64,000 nt of DNA from Paenibacillus sp. GP183. Its GTDB lineage: Bacteria > Bacillota > Bacilli > Paenibacillales > NBRC-103111. The stretch spans positions 1,798,001 through 1,862,000 of the forward strand of contig NZ_FNSW01000001.1 in NCBI RefSeq assembly GCF_900104695.1. Direction: 5' to 3'. Both the position numbers and the translations under genes were made by a program. A model generated the notes under the pieces. That model was not told where the DNA came from and made no database searches. It worked only from the letters and a program-made list of their open reading frames with translations. Of this stretch, positions 42,513 through 49,981 are shown piece by piece; position 1 is the first letter of the stretch; each line of letters starts with the position of its first letter.

Positions 42513-42734
42513 TTATTTGACGTATTTTTGCGCCTTTTCCAAAGCTTCATCTTCGGTGGGAGCCGTGATATAACGTCCGTTGATAAAAATAAAAGCAAAT
42601 CGCGAGCAGGGTCCGCAATAGGATTTGCATCCGACCTTGACTTCGGCATCCGGTGCAATGCGACCAAGCTTGGTCAAGGTTGACTTGACTTTCATATGCT
42701 TGCATTTGTCGCATATACGAATATCGTTAGCCAT
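42513..42734 (-). CDS. DUF1450 (YuzB-like) protein
   Basis: 73 residues with two cysteine pairs (IRICDKCKH and VGCKSYCGPCSRFAF), as in DUF1450 / YuzB, a thioredoxin-fold-like small protein of unknown role. Its ATG overlaps the stop codon of the HesB-like gene (TAATG), so they are translationally coupled. A metal or Fe-S link is suggested by this pairing, not shown. Confidence 0.82.
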   Translation of the reverse strand: MANDIRICDKCKHMKVKSTLTKLGRIAPDAEVKVGCKSYCGPCSRFAFIFINGRYITAPTEDEALEKAQKYVK

Positions 42735-43036
42735 TAATGGTCCCCGGTGTTCCCCTTGGCCGGATTCGTAATCATGAAGCCTTCCTCGGGGACATAAAAA
42801 TAATCGATCCGAATCCCGTCAAGCAGAGGTTCATTTTTATCAAGTACAACATCGATGCCTTTATCCGTGCTGACAACGACATCATCATCCTTTTTATCAT
42901 CAAGGCCAAGACCATAATGGGCGTGGTCCCCATGTTTATGTGTAACTTGCACACGAACCATAAGACCCTTATTTTCTTCTTTGTCGAGCTCCAGTTGTAA
43001 GACTTTTGCAGCATTGCGTGTAATTTTGACGTTCAT
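42734..43036 (-). CDS. HesB/IscA-like protein lacking the cluster cysteines
   Basis: 100 residues from ATG 43036 (AGGAGAT upstream). The fold matches A-type Fe-S carriers (MNVKITRNAAKVLQLEL, MVRVQVTHKHG, then DKNEPLLDGIRIDYFYVPEEGFMITNPAKG). The three conserved cysteines of IscA/ErpA (CxnCxC) are absent; histidines (THKHGDHAHYG) and a GNTGDH end stand in their place. So it is a HesB-fold relative, not a standard Fe-S carrier. Coupled to the DUF1450 gene. Confidence 0.83.
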   Translation of the reverse strand: MNVKITRNAAKVLQLELDKEENKGLMVRVQVTHKHGDHAHYGLGLDDKKDDDVVVSTDKGIDVVLDKNEPLLDGIRIDYFYVPEEGFMITNPAKGNTGDH

Positions 43037-43228
43037 ATAGCATCTCCTGAAACTTTTTTTAATTATTATTGTAAAGAAAGCGGGCTTTGAAATCAACTTT
43101 TCGCCTTCTATTGCCATTTTACAGCTTCTTCTTTAGTATGGAAAGTAGCGAAATTTTTTCTCCTTTATGCGACAATGAAATTAACTTACCTACAGGAAAG
43201 TAATTATATTAGGAAAGGAAGGTTTCAT

Positions 43229-43591
43229 ATGACGACTCTCAAAACCGTAAAAACGACTTCTTTAAGCAGCAATCACATTCCGAAAGAACCTCAAATCATA
43301 GAATGCTCCGTGGAAAGAACACTGGAGGTGATCGGCGGCAAATGGTCATTTCTCGTTCTGCGCGAATTGTTCTGCGGGACACGCAGGTTTGGCGAGCTGC
43401 AGCGGCAAATCAATGGAATCAGCCCCAAATCATTGACGGATACACTTCGCCACCTGGAGGAACAAGGCGTTCTGGAAAGGACCGCTTACGCGACAGTCCC
43501 AGTTACTGTAGAATATAAACTTACACCAAAAGGTCAGGATTTGCATCAAATATTAAAAGAAATGAAATTATGGTCCGCCAAGTGGACATAA
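43229..43591 (+). CDS. HxlR-family transcriptional regulator
   Basis: 120 residues from ATG 43229 (AAGGAAGG upstream). A MarR-like winged helix of the HxlR/YodB type: VERTLEVIGGKWSFLVLRELFCGTRRFGELQRQINGISPKSLTDTLRHLEEQGVLER and a wing ATVPVTVEYKLTPKG. A single cysteine (IIECSVERTL) lies at the usual redox-sensing position. It likely regulates a neighbouring or unlinked gene in response to electrophiles; no obvious partner is adjacent. Confidence 0.93.
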   Translation: MTTLKTVKTTSLSSNHIPKEPQIIECSVERTLEVIGGKWSFLVLRELFCGTRRFGELQRQINGISPKSLTDTLRHLEEQGVLERTAYATVPVTVEYKLTPKGQDLHQILKEMKLWSAKWT

Positions 43592-43641
43592 TGGACTGAA
43601 ATGGCTTTGCCGCTCACAAGAAGCTAAGGAGTGTACATCCT

Positions 43642-44388
43642 ATGATTACCATCAAGTCAAAAGAAGAAATAGATAAAATGGGCAAAGCCGGACAAATACT
43701 TGCCGCATGCCACAAAGAAATTGCCAGGATGATTAGGCCTGGTATCACCTCTTGGGAAATTGATCAATTTGTTGAAGGCTTTTTGGCCAAACATGGCGCT
43801 ATTCCGGAACAAAAGGGATACAAAGGCTATCAATATGCAACCTGCGCCTCGATCAATGACGTGATTTGCCACGGGTTTCCAAGTAAAAACCCTTTAAACG
43901 ATGGGGATATTGTCACGATTGACATGGTCGTCAGATTGGGTGACTGGCTGGCAGATTCTGCATGGACCTACGGAGTGGGGAATATCTCGAGTGAAGCTCA
44001 AAAACTGCTCAAGGTTACGAAGGAATCCCTCTATAAAGGTATAGAAAAAGCAGTCATTGGCAACAGACTTGGGGACGTGTCCAATGCCATTCAAACTTAC
44101 GCGGAAGCGGAGGGATTCTCTGTTGTCCGAGATTTTGTCGGTCATGGCATTGGCATGGATATGCATGAAGAGCCTCAAGTGCCTCATTATGGGCCGGCTG
44201 GCAGAGGTGTGCGCCTTAAGGAAGGCATGGTGTTCACGATAGAGCCGATGCTCAATGTCGGCCAATATTTTTCCAAGGTCGATCTGGATGGGTGGACGGC
44301 TCGTACATTTGACGGGAGCCTGTCCGCTCAATATGAACACACTATTGCCATCACGAGCGAAGGACCGCGGATATTGACCGAACAATAA
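43642..44388 (+). CDS. map: type I methionine aminopeptidase
   Basis: 248 residues. Removes the N-terminal methionine of new proteins. Metal ligands are all found: D in NDVICHGFPS..DGDIVTIDMVVRLGDWLADSAWTYGVG, H in RDFVGHGIGMDMHEEPQVPHYG, E in MVFTIEPM and E in YEHTIAITSEGP. This is a distinct gene, not the map copy usually found with secY/infA; a second map is common in Bacillota. RBS AAGGAG. Confidence 0.95.
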   Translation: MITIKSKEEIDKMGKAGQILAACHKEIARMIRPGITSWEIDQFVEGFLAKHGAIPEQKGYKGYQYATCASINDVICHGFPSKNPLNDGDIVTIDMVVRLGDWLADSAWTYGVGNISSEAQKLLKVTKESLYKGIEKAVIGNRLGDVSNAIQTYAEAEGFSVVRDFVGHGIGMDMHEEPQVPHYGPAGRGVRLKEGMVFTIEPMLNVGQYFSKVDLDGWTARTFDGSLSAQYEHTIAITSEGPRILTEQ

Positions 44389-44408
44389 TCGTCGCTGGAG
44401 GGAAGAAA

Positions 44409-45497
44409 GTGATTTCTTTTTACAGAAAATATTGGAGAACAGCTTTTGATATCGCGCTGATTATTCTGACTGTTTATCTTTTCATGCTTCTCTTCAGCTA
44501 CCTGTACAGGATCGCGACACCGATCTTTCTAGCTGTCATTATTTTTTTCATGATTGAGCCGTTGGCCCGTTTTCTGAATCGCAGAGGGATGCGGAAATCG
44601 CTGGCCTCGGCCATTTCCACCTTCTTGTTCATCATCGTGATCTTGGGAGCACTGGTCGGTGCAGGTATTATATTTACCAACCAGATCTTGAATTTAGTCG
44701 ATATAATTAGAAAATACAGTTCCCAGACATTGTTTCAGGAGCAATTGATGGAACGGTTTTCGGTTATTCAAGGACAACTGCAAAATTTGATACCCCCTGA
44801 ACTGTTAAATAATGCAACTGGCTCTGCTGCCAATTTCGCCTCAAAAGCATCTGGTTTTATCACTGGATTTCTGTCCGGTTTGGTCGGCGGCTTAACTTCA
44901 TTCTCCACATTTATCTTCAATTTTGCCGTCGGGATCATTCTTGCTTATTTTCTAAGCATCGAGATTGAAGCCTGGAAAAAGCTCGCCGCTGACAAAACGC
45001 CCCGTACCTTCAAGCATGTGTACTTTTTTCTCAAAGAGAATGTACTCAAAGGTATCGTTTCTTACATAAAAGCTCAGTTGAAGCTGATCTCACTTACCTT
45101 TATCGTCATTTTCATCGCACTGCTTATCCTCAATGTTAAGAACGCATTTTCGATCTCATTGCTGGCAGCATTCTTCGATATCTTGCCGCTTCTGGGTGTC
45201 GCAACATTATTCATTCCATGGATTGTCTATCTGTTCATTGTAGGTAATACCACTTTAGCTATTTGGCTTACTGCCGTCTTGCTTGTAGTTATTCTGGTCC
45301 GTCAAATCATGGAGCCAAAAATCACAGGTGATTCATTGGGTGTCTCTGCTTTTACAACACTATCCTTTATGATTATCTCCTTATCGCTCTTCGGGGTAGC
45401 AGGCGTGATTCTGTCCCCCATACTGATTATTTTGCTAAAAGCCCTGTATGACCAAGGATATCTGCAAAGATGGATTCGCGATCCTGAAGCGGAATGA
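44409..45497 (+). CDS. AI-2E (PerM/YdiK) family permease
   Basis: 362 residues from GTG 44409. Eight or so membrane helices with a soluble loop between helix 3 and 4 (VDIIRKYSSQTLFQEQLMERFSVIQGQLQ). The end has FFDILPLLGVATLFIPWIVYLF and EPKITGDSLGVSAFTTLSFMIISLSLFGVAGVILSP, diagnostic of the AI-2E transporter family (related to sporulation protein YtvI). The substrate is unclear. It follows map by 20 bp, so the two are likely one operon. Confidence 0.9.
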   Translation: MISFYRKYWRTAFDIALIILTVYLFMLLFSYLYRIATPIFLAVIIFFMIEPLARFLNRRGMRKSLASAISTFLFIIVILGALVGAGIIFTNQILNLVDIIRKYSSQTLFQEQLMERFSVIQGQLQNLIPPELLNNATGSAANFASKASGFITGFLSGLVGGLTSFSTFIFNFAVGIILAYFLSIEIEAWKKLAADKTPRTFKHVYFFLKENVLKGIVSYIKAQLKLISLTFIVIFIALLILNVKNAFSISLLAAFFDILPLLGVATLFIPWIVYLFIVGNTTLAIWLTAVLLVVILVRQIMEPKITGDSLGVSAFTTLSFMIISLSLFGVAGVILSPILIILLKALYDQGYLQRWIRDPEAE

Positions 45498-45503
45498 CCT
45501 TCG

Positions 45504-45555
45504 AAAAAAAAAGCGGCTGTCCCCGTTTGTCATTGTGAGATGATGGAGGGACAGC
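45504..45555 (-). terminator. terminator on the minus strand, downstream of array C
   Basis: Minus strand: GCTGTCCC (45555-45548) pairs with GGGACAGC (45523-45516), then nine T. Reading from the flotillin gene it would end a transcript that includes the hairpin array. Confidence 0.78.
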
Positions 45556-45563
45556 GTGAGACC

Positions 45564-45748
45564 AGATGTATTTCATACATCTTTTTTTAGTGAATAGCCC
45601 ACTTCCGGCAGAACCAGATGTATAACCTACATATGGCTCAGCCAGTTTCGCCAGTTTCTATCTATTTGCTGGAAACAAGATGCAGGTTCTGCATCTGAGC
45701 ATCTCACAAATCAGCAAAGTGCCGTTTTGGGATGTACTTTTTGCATCC
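45564..45748 (+). repeat. four-hairpin phased array C
   Basis: Four 19-bp inverted repeats with 5-nt loops: AGATGTA-TTTCA-TACATCT (45564), AGATGTA-TAACC-TACATAT (45616), AGATGCA-GGTTC-TGCATCT (45678), GGATGTA-CTTTT-TGCATCC (45730). Loop centres 45573, 45625, 45687, 45739: spacings 52, 62 and 52 bp, identical to array A. A longer inverted repeat (CCAG/CTGG with GTTTC/GAAAC, about 45645-45676) lies between the second and third hairpins. The 160 bp from 45749 to 45912 holds nothing else I can name. Between convergent genes. Confidence 0.78.
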
Positions 45749-45912
45749 GGATGGCTAATTGAAGCTGCGCGGGGGCTCACTCCACGGTTCCCTAATTAAA
45801 CTGAGTCCTACCCGCCAATTCTAACAGATCCGCTTGATCAAATATGCTAAAAAACCTCGCAAAATTCTGGAATTTGCAATTGCATTACCTATTGTGCTGT
45901 CCCTTATCCCTT

Positions 45913-47454
45913 TCATGGTTTTTCCATATCCGGCACGGGTGTAAATACGGGAGATGGTGCGTTCGCCGGAGATACTGAAGGGATTGCAGCTCCAATGCTC
46001 GCTGTGCGTTTTGTAAGATTCTTGATGATGCCTTCCACATCGATGCCTGAGACACTCTTCAGCATTTCAGGTGCTGTTGCCATGAGGGATGTTACATAAT
46101 TGCTGACTCGGGTAGCACCTTCACCGTGACCAGTGTCTACTACGGTAATCTTGTCAATCGCGCTGATCGGCCCGGCTATTTTACCAGCAAGCTCAGGCAG
46201 CATTTTCACAATTATATCGAGCACAGCCGCTTCTCCGAAGGCTTCAAAAGCTTCAGCCAGCTTCTGCTTGGCTTCCGCTTCGGCAAGACCGCGCAGCCTG
46301 ATGACCTCAGCCTCTGCAGTACCTTTGGCTCTCTCGGCATCGGCAGCAGCCATACCGTCAAGCCGCTTCTGCTCGGCATTAGCCTTGGCTTCCGCCTCGA
46401 TCCGGTATTGCAGGGCATCGGCTTCCAGAAACTTGCGAGCCTTCTCCGCTTCCGCAGCTTGCTCCACGGAATAGCGGTCGGCGTCAGCTTTTTTCTTCAC
46501 CTCGGCGTCATACTGCTTCTCGCGGCGGAGGATTTCCTTCCCTTCGAGATCAATCTCGCGTTCTTTGCGCACAAGCTCGACCTTCATCTGCTCCTCCACC
46601 ACGCTTTGCTTGGAGCGAGCCTCTTGAATGTGATACGCTTGATCGGCCTCCGCTTTGGCCGTATCCTGCTCCATTTTGAAGGAAGCCACCTTGAGCTCCT
46701 TTGACTTTTCCGCTTCGGCAATATTGGTATCTCGCAGCAGCTCCGCCTTTTGCCCTTCTTCTGCTGCTTTTGCCTTTTGCACTCTGGCATCACGCACGGC
46801 ATCGGCTTCGGCGATTTCCGCATCTCTCTTGACGGCAGCGATCCGCGGCTTTCCTAAAGCGTCCAGATAGCCTTGCTTATCGCGCAAATCCTTGATCGTG
46901 AAGGATACAATCTGAAGCCCCATTTTTTTCAAATCCCGCGCGGCAACGCCCTGTACTTCCTGGGCAAACTTATCCCGGTTGCGGTAAACTTCTTCAACAG
47001 TCATCGAGCCTAAAATGGCTCGCAGGTGACCTTCCAGTACTTCCTGTGCTTCACTTTTGAGCATCTCGATAGGTTTCCCCATGTATTGTTCCGCAGCAGT
47101 TGCTACATCCTCGACCGATCCGCCAATTTTGATAATGGCTACACCATCCGCCATAACGGGCACACCTTGCTCCGTATACACTTCAGGGGTCGAAACATCA
47201 AGCTTGTGGGAAAGCAGCGATAGGAATTCGGCTTTTTGAAAAATCGGCAGGATGAAAGCTCCCCCGCCTCTTACGATTTTGATTTTACGGCCCATTTCGT
47301 CATCGGCTACATATTTGCTTCCCAGAAATGATCCTGTCACGATCATCGCCTCATCGGGTCCGACCGTTTTATAACGAGCCCAAAACGCAATCCCCAGCAG
47401 TAAAATAACCCCTACAATACTTCCCGGTATCAACAATGCATCCAAATTCGTCAA
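45913..47454 (-). CDS. flotillin-family protein (YuaG/FloT-like)
   Basis: About 513 residues. N-terminal membrane hairpin (LLIPGSIVGVILLLGIAFWA), SPFH/band-7 domain (YKTVGPDEAMIVTGSFLGSKYV.. EVYTEQGVPVMADGVAIIKIG), then a long Ala/Glu-rich coiled coil (EAxA repeats, about residues 200-430), and a C-terminal region. Flotillins scaffold ordered membrane microdomains and interact with signalling and secretion proteins. TTG 47454, seven bases after the NfeD stop with AAAGGGG upstream, is the likely start. It forms an operon with the NfeD gene, as yuaF-yuaG do in B. subtilis. Confidence 0.93.
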   Translation of the reverse strand: MTNLDALLIPGSIVGVILLLGIAFWARYKTVGPDEAMIVTGSFLGSKYVADDEMGRKIKIVRGGGAFILPIFQKAEFLSLLSHKLDVSTPEVYTEQGVPVMADGVAIIKIGGSVEDVATAAEQYMGKPIEMLKSEAQEVLEGHLRAILGSMTVEEVYRNRDKFAQEVQGVAARDLKKMGLQIVSFTIKDLRDKQGYLDALGKPRIAAVKRDAEIAEADAVRDARVQKAKAAEEGQKAELLRDTNIAEAEKSKELKVASFKMEQDTAKAEADQAYHIQEARSKQSVVEEQMKVELVRKEREIDLEGKEILRREKQYDAEVKKKADADRYSVEQAAEAEKARKFLEADALQYRIEAEAKANAEQKRLDGMAAADAERAKGTAEAEVIRLRGLAEAEAKQKLAEAFEAFGEAAVLDIIVKMLPELAGKIAGPISAIDKITVVDTGHGEGATRVSNYVTSLMATAPEMLKSVSGIDVEGIIKNLTKRTASIGAAIPSVSPANAPSPVFTPVPDMEKP

Positions 47455-47458
47455 ATTA

Positions 47459-48004
47459 CTAATCCCCTTTCTGTCCATCATCATTGATCTTTTCATCGAA
47501 TAACGAAACAAATAGCACGTCGTCTTTGACTTCAACCACAACTACTCTCGATCCTGCATCAATGGCGGCTCCCTGAAATCCGGCAGCTACTTGATTAGTA
47601 AAGCCCGGTCCAGCTTTGATTATCACTTCACCATAACCAATTCGAGGAATCGCCACGGTCACTTCGCCAATATGGCCTGCAAGCTCTCTCATCGAAAAAC
47701 CGCTGGAGATTTCACTCCGACTCATCGGTTTGACATAAAAAAGCCAAATCAGCATGGAAAGCAGGATGGCTGCAAATGCCGCCAACAGCAAATCAATCGC
47801 TGCACTTAGCGGTGAATAATGCAGAAGCAAGATTCCCAATCCGCCAAAGGTGGTCAATCCTCCTACCCAGACGACAGGCTGCAAAAAGGCAATCGGATGT
47901 CCCGCTAGCGAATCTGCCCATCCACTGAGCACTTCTCCAAATAAAAGGGAAGCAAGCGTAAAAATGATGCCAGTCAGGAAACAACCCCAAAAGAGAGTCT
48001 CCAT
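47459..48004 (-). CDS. NfeD-like membrane protein (YuaF type)
   Basis: 181 residues. Three or four membrane helices in the first 110 residues (TLFWGCFLTGIIFTLASLLFG, GGLTTFGGLGILLLHY, DLLLAAFAAILLSMLIWLFYV) and a C-terminal OB-fold NfeD domain (LAGHIGEVTVAIPRIGYGEVIIKAGPGFTNQVA, AIDAGSRVVVVEVKDDVLFV). NfeD short-form proteins pair with flotillins. RBS GGGAGGAA before ATG 48004. Confidence 0.9.
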   Translation of the reverse strand: METLFWGCFLTGIIFTLASLLFGEVLSGWADSLAGHPIAFLQPVVWVGGLTTFGGLGILLLHYSPLSAAIDLLLAAFAAILLSMLIWLFYVKPMSRSEISSGFSMRELAGHIGEVTVAIPRIGYGEVIIKAGPGFTNQVAAGFQGAAIDAGSRVVVVEVKDDVLFVSLFDEKINDDGQKGD

Positions 48005-48173
48005 CTCATTCCTCCCATGTAAAAATTTTGCTGTTCGTTTCTGTATGTTCTATACGTCATGATGCTGAAATTAGTTTCAGGCGAAGATGAAAGGAGTATA
48101 TTACAAAACAATCACGGCAAAAATGGTGAAGTTATTTCTCAAAAAAATAAGCCCGAATTCTGAAATTACCTCT

Positions 48174-48202
48174 TGTAAAACCTTACATAATGTGTTATAT
48201 TA
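48174..48202 (+). promoter_or_regulatory. sigma-A promoter of the small gene at 48305
   Basis: TTGTAA, 17-bp spacer, TATATT. The start would be near 48209, leaving a leader of about 95 nt. The region 48005-48170 shows nothing else clear. Confidence 0.6.
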
Positions 48203-48304
48203 AAAGTGCATAAAATCAACATTTCTCCTTTATTTGCACCCTAATTAATGGATAGGTTCGATGTTTGTAAGCGGTACAAATCGATTTAAGAGGAGTGATC
48301 GAAC

Positions 48305-48481
48305 ATGAATTCATCTTTGCACTTTCCGCAAGGTGAAGAACTCATTCGTGTAGAAATGACGGTTAAAGAAGCCCTCGCCTTATCCGGTGCGAAATTTCCA
48401 CTTAACCACAAGCTGGAAACCGAAGCGATCCGGAAATTGAAGCAATCGATAGAAAACAAAATCTTATCGCCAAAGCATTAA
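48305..48481 (+). CDS. small soluble protein of unknown function
   Basis: 58 residues (MNSSLHFPQGEELIRVEM, TVKEALALSGAKFPLNHKL, ETEAIRKLKQSIENKIL). GAGGAG lies 9 bp before the ATG, and a good promoter is upstream. Beta strand then two helices; no signal peptide or cysteines. I do not recognise a family. Confidence 0.62.
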   Translation: MNSSLHFPQGEELIRVEMTVKEALALSGAKFPLNHKLETEAIRKLKQSIENKILSPKH

Positions 48482-48634
48482 CTTAAAATGTTTTTCACCC
48501 TATGGACGATCCCAATCGCTCATGGGGTTTTATTTGTTTAGACGGATTGGAAATTACGATTAACTCCATAATATCTATGTACGCCTTATATCCCAGGTAT
48601 CTCACCACTATCGCTAAGGAAGTGAAAAACAATT

Positions 48635-48718
48635 ATGTCTGACAAACAGCAAGGACATGCAAACCAGAACACAACTACGCGAACCTCTGATAAAAACAGC
48701 AAAAAGGGTAAAAAGTAA
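48635..48718 (+). CDS. very small basic peptide
   Basis: 27 residues (MSDKQQGHANQ, then polar, ending KNSKKGKK). The AAGGAAG upstream is 11 bp away, a weak fit. It could be a short basic spore-core-type peptide, but nothing in the sequence proves that. It is 21 bp upstream of the next gene. Confidence 0.35.
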   Translation: MSDKQQGHANQNTTTRTSDKNSKKGKK

Positions 48719-48739
48719 TGCATTCGTGGAGGAATAAAT

Positions 48740-48940
48740 ATGTTGGAGCATCTAGAAAGTAATTATGACTGCGCCAATGCCGGCGCAGATCTTAACAGTC
48801 TGCTGGAAGAACTGAAAGCACTCAAAAGCGATGGAGAAGCTTCTAAAGAAACAGAAATGCAAATAAACCGTATTGAAAACCAGATCCGCTTTATCGAAAA
48901 TAAATGCTCCATTCGTCCGCAGCATGAATTGCAAGGATAA
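48740..48940 (+). CDS. small helical protein of unknown function
   Basis: 66 residues (MLEHLESNYDCANAG). Mostly helix with a probable coiled coil in the second half (EETEMQINRIENQIRFIEN-like heptads). GGAGGAA is 7 bp upstream. The last codons and the stop codon come from the dispersed hairpin repeat starting at 48931, so the C-terminus may be a repeat-derived ending. Confidence 0.6.
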   Translation: MLEHLESNYDCANAGADLNSLLEELKALKSDGEASKETEMQINRIENQIRFIENKCSIRPQHELQG

Positions 48941-49000
48941 CGGCTAAGCCGTCCTAAATGATGCGAAGCAAGTATAAGTTTAGAAAAACTTATACTTTCA
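48931..49000 (+). repeat. dispersed hairpin repeat, copy 3
   Basis: GCAAGGATAACGGC, CGTCCTAAATGATGCG, then the perfect palindrome AAGTATAAGTTT / AAACTTATACTT with an AGAA loop. Here ACGGC-TAA-GCCGT also pairs perfectly. Both blocks match copy 1 at 21251. The repeat supplies the stop codon of the gene ending at 48940. Confidence 0.8.
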
Positions 49001-49010
49001 TATCAACTGA

Positions 49011-49056
49011 AAAAAGCTCTACCTGCCGGGGGAAACCCGTCAGGTAGAGCTTTTAA
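49011..49056. terminator. bidirectional terminator
   Basis: AAAAGCTCTACCTG (49012-49025) pairs with CAGGTAGAGCTTTT (49041-49054), between the small gene and lutC. Confidence 0.9.
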
Positions 49057-49069
49057 TTTGCGGATGCGG

Positions 49070-49981
49070 TTATTCGATGATAACCGCATATACCTTGCCG
49101 GGACCATGGATCCCGATGGTCAAGTCGTTTTCGATATCGGCACTGCGGCTCGGGCCGGTGATCATGTTGAGCGACGACGGCAAGGTCACCGGGTCGGGGT
49201 GGTCTTCTCTCACCCGCTGGAACATCTCCCCCATGCGGGTGACCAGCTGGTTCGCGCGGAATACAGCGAACAGGATATCGGGCAGGAGGCTCACCGACCT
49301 GCCCTTTCCGCCTTGCGCCAGCAGCGTCAGCGTACTGGTATTCGCGATGGCGTAGTCCGGCCAGACGATGCCGATTTGGCATCGCTCGGCCGCCCGCAGA
49401 AGGGCGCTGCGCTGCGCCCACTTCGCGGTTTGCGCCGCTTGCGGCTGCTCCGCAGCTGCGCCTGGCGCGTCCGTGCCAAGCTTGCCGCCGTCTGCGGCAA
49501 GCTCGCGCCACGGCACAAGGGCTACACCTGCTTGGGCCAAGCCCGGTTCGAGCCCGAGCGCCGCCAGCGGCTCGTGGTCCCACATCGTGGCGCGGCTCAC
49601 GCCGAGCTCGCGGCACACCTCTTGCAGGTAAGCCGATATGGCGGGGCCGGCTTCCTCTCCCTTCACCACCAGAACCTTGCCGCTTAATGCGGTCCAGTTC
49701 TGGATGAACAGATCCACCTTCTCCTCCTGCGTCAGGGAGATGGCTTTGTAGTGCTCCGGAACGCCGTGTTCGCGGCGTTCCGGAGCTGTGGCCAAGGGCT
49801 GCGGGCGGCCCAGGCGGCTCGCGATGTTTTGCATGAACGCCTCGCGGCCGTGCATGGTGCCCCGTTCTCCGCGTTGCCCGCTTCCTTGCAGTGGGCTGTT
49901 TCCGCTCCCTTCTTCTCCGCGTTGCTCGCTTCCCAGCAGTCCGCTGTGCACGCTTCCTGGCTTTTCGCCTGGGTTACTCAT
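49070..49981 (-). CDS. lutC: lactate utilisation protein LutC
   Basis: LUD-domain protein (DUF162; LYVVxKG.. GSRSADIENDLTIGIHGPGKVYAVII end) that works with LutA and LutB in oxidising L-lactate to pyruvate. The ATG at 49981 overlaps the lutB stop (ATGAGTAA); starting there adds about 42 low-complexity Gly/Ser/Glu residues built on an imperfect 48-bp repeat. Family members begin near MHGREAFMQNIASRLGR (ATG 49855), so that internal start is equally possible. The gene is much more GC-rich than lutB and lutA. Confidence 0.88.
   Translation of the reverse strand: MSNPGEKPGSVHSGLLGSEQRGEEGSGNSPLQGSGQRGERGTMHGREAFMQNIASRLGRPQPLATAPERREHGVPEHYKAISLTQEEKVDLFIQNWTALSGKVLVVKGEEAGPAISAYLQEVCRELGVSRATMWDHEPLAALGLEPGLAQAGVALVPWRELAADGGKLGTDAPGAAAEQPQAAQTAKWAQRSALLRAAERCQIGIVWPDYAIANTSTLTLLAQGGKGRSVSLLPDILFAVFRANQLVTRMGEMFQRVREDHPDPVTLPSSLNMITGPSRSADIENDLTIGIHGPGKVYAVIIE

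Noticed and set aside
35498-45748. CRISPR arrays as an explanation of the regularly spaced hairpins
   Set aside because: The repeats are short, differ in sequence within and between arrays, number only four, and no cas genes are present. Spacing is not the constant repeat-spacer length.
49053-49687. Overlapping ORFs of about 190-210 codons on both strands at lutC
   Set aside because: They are GC-rich shadows; only the LutC frame has LUD-family motifs and operon context.
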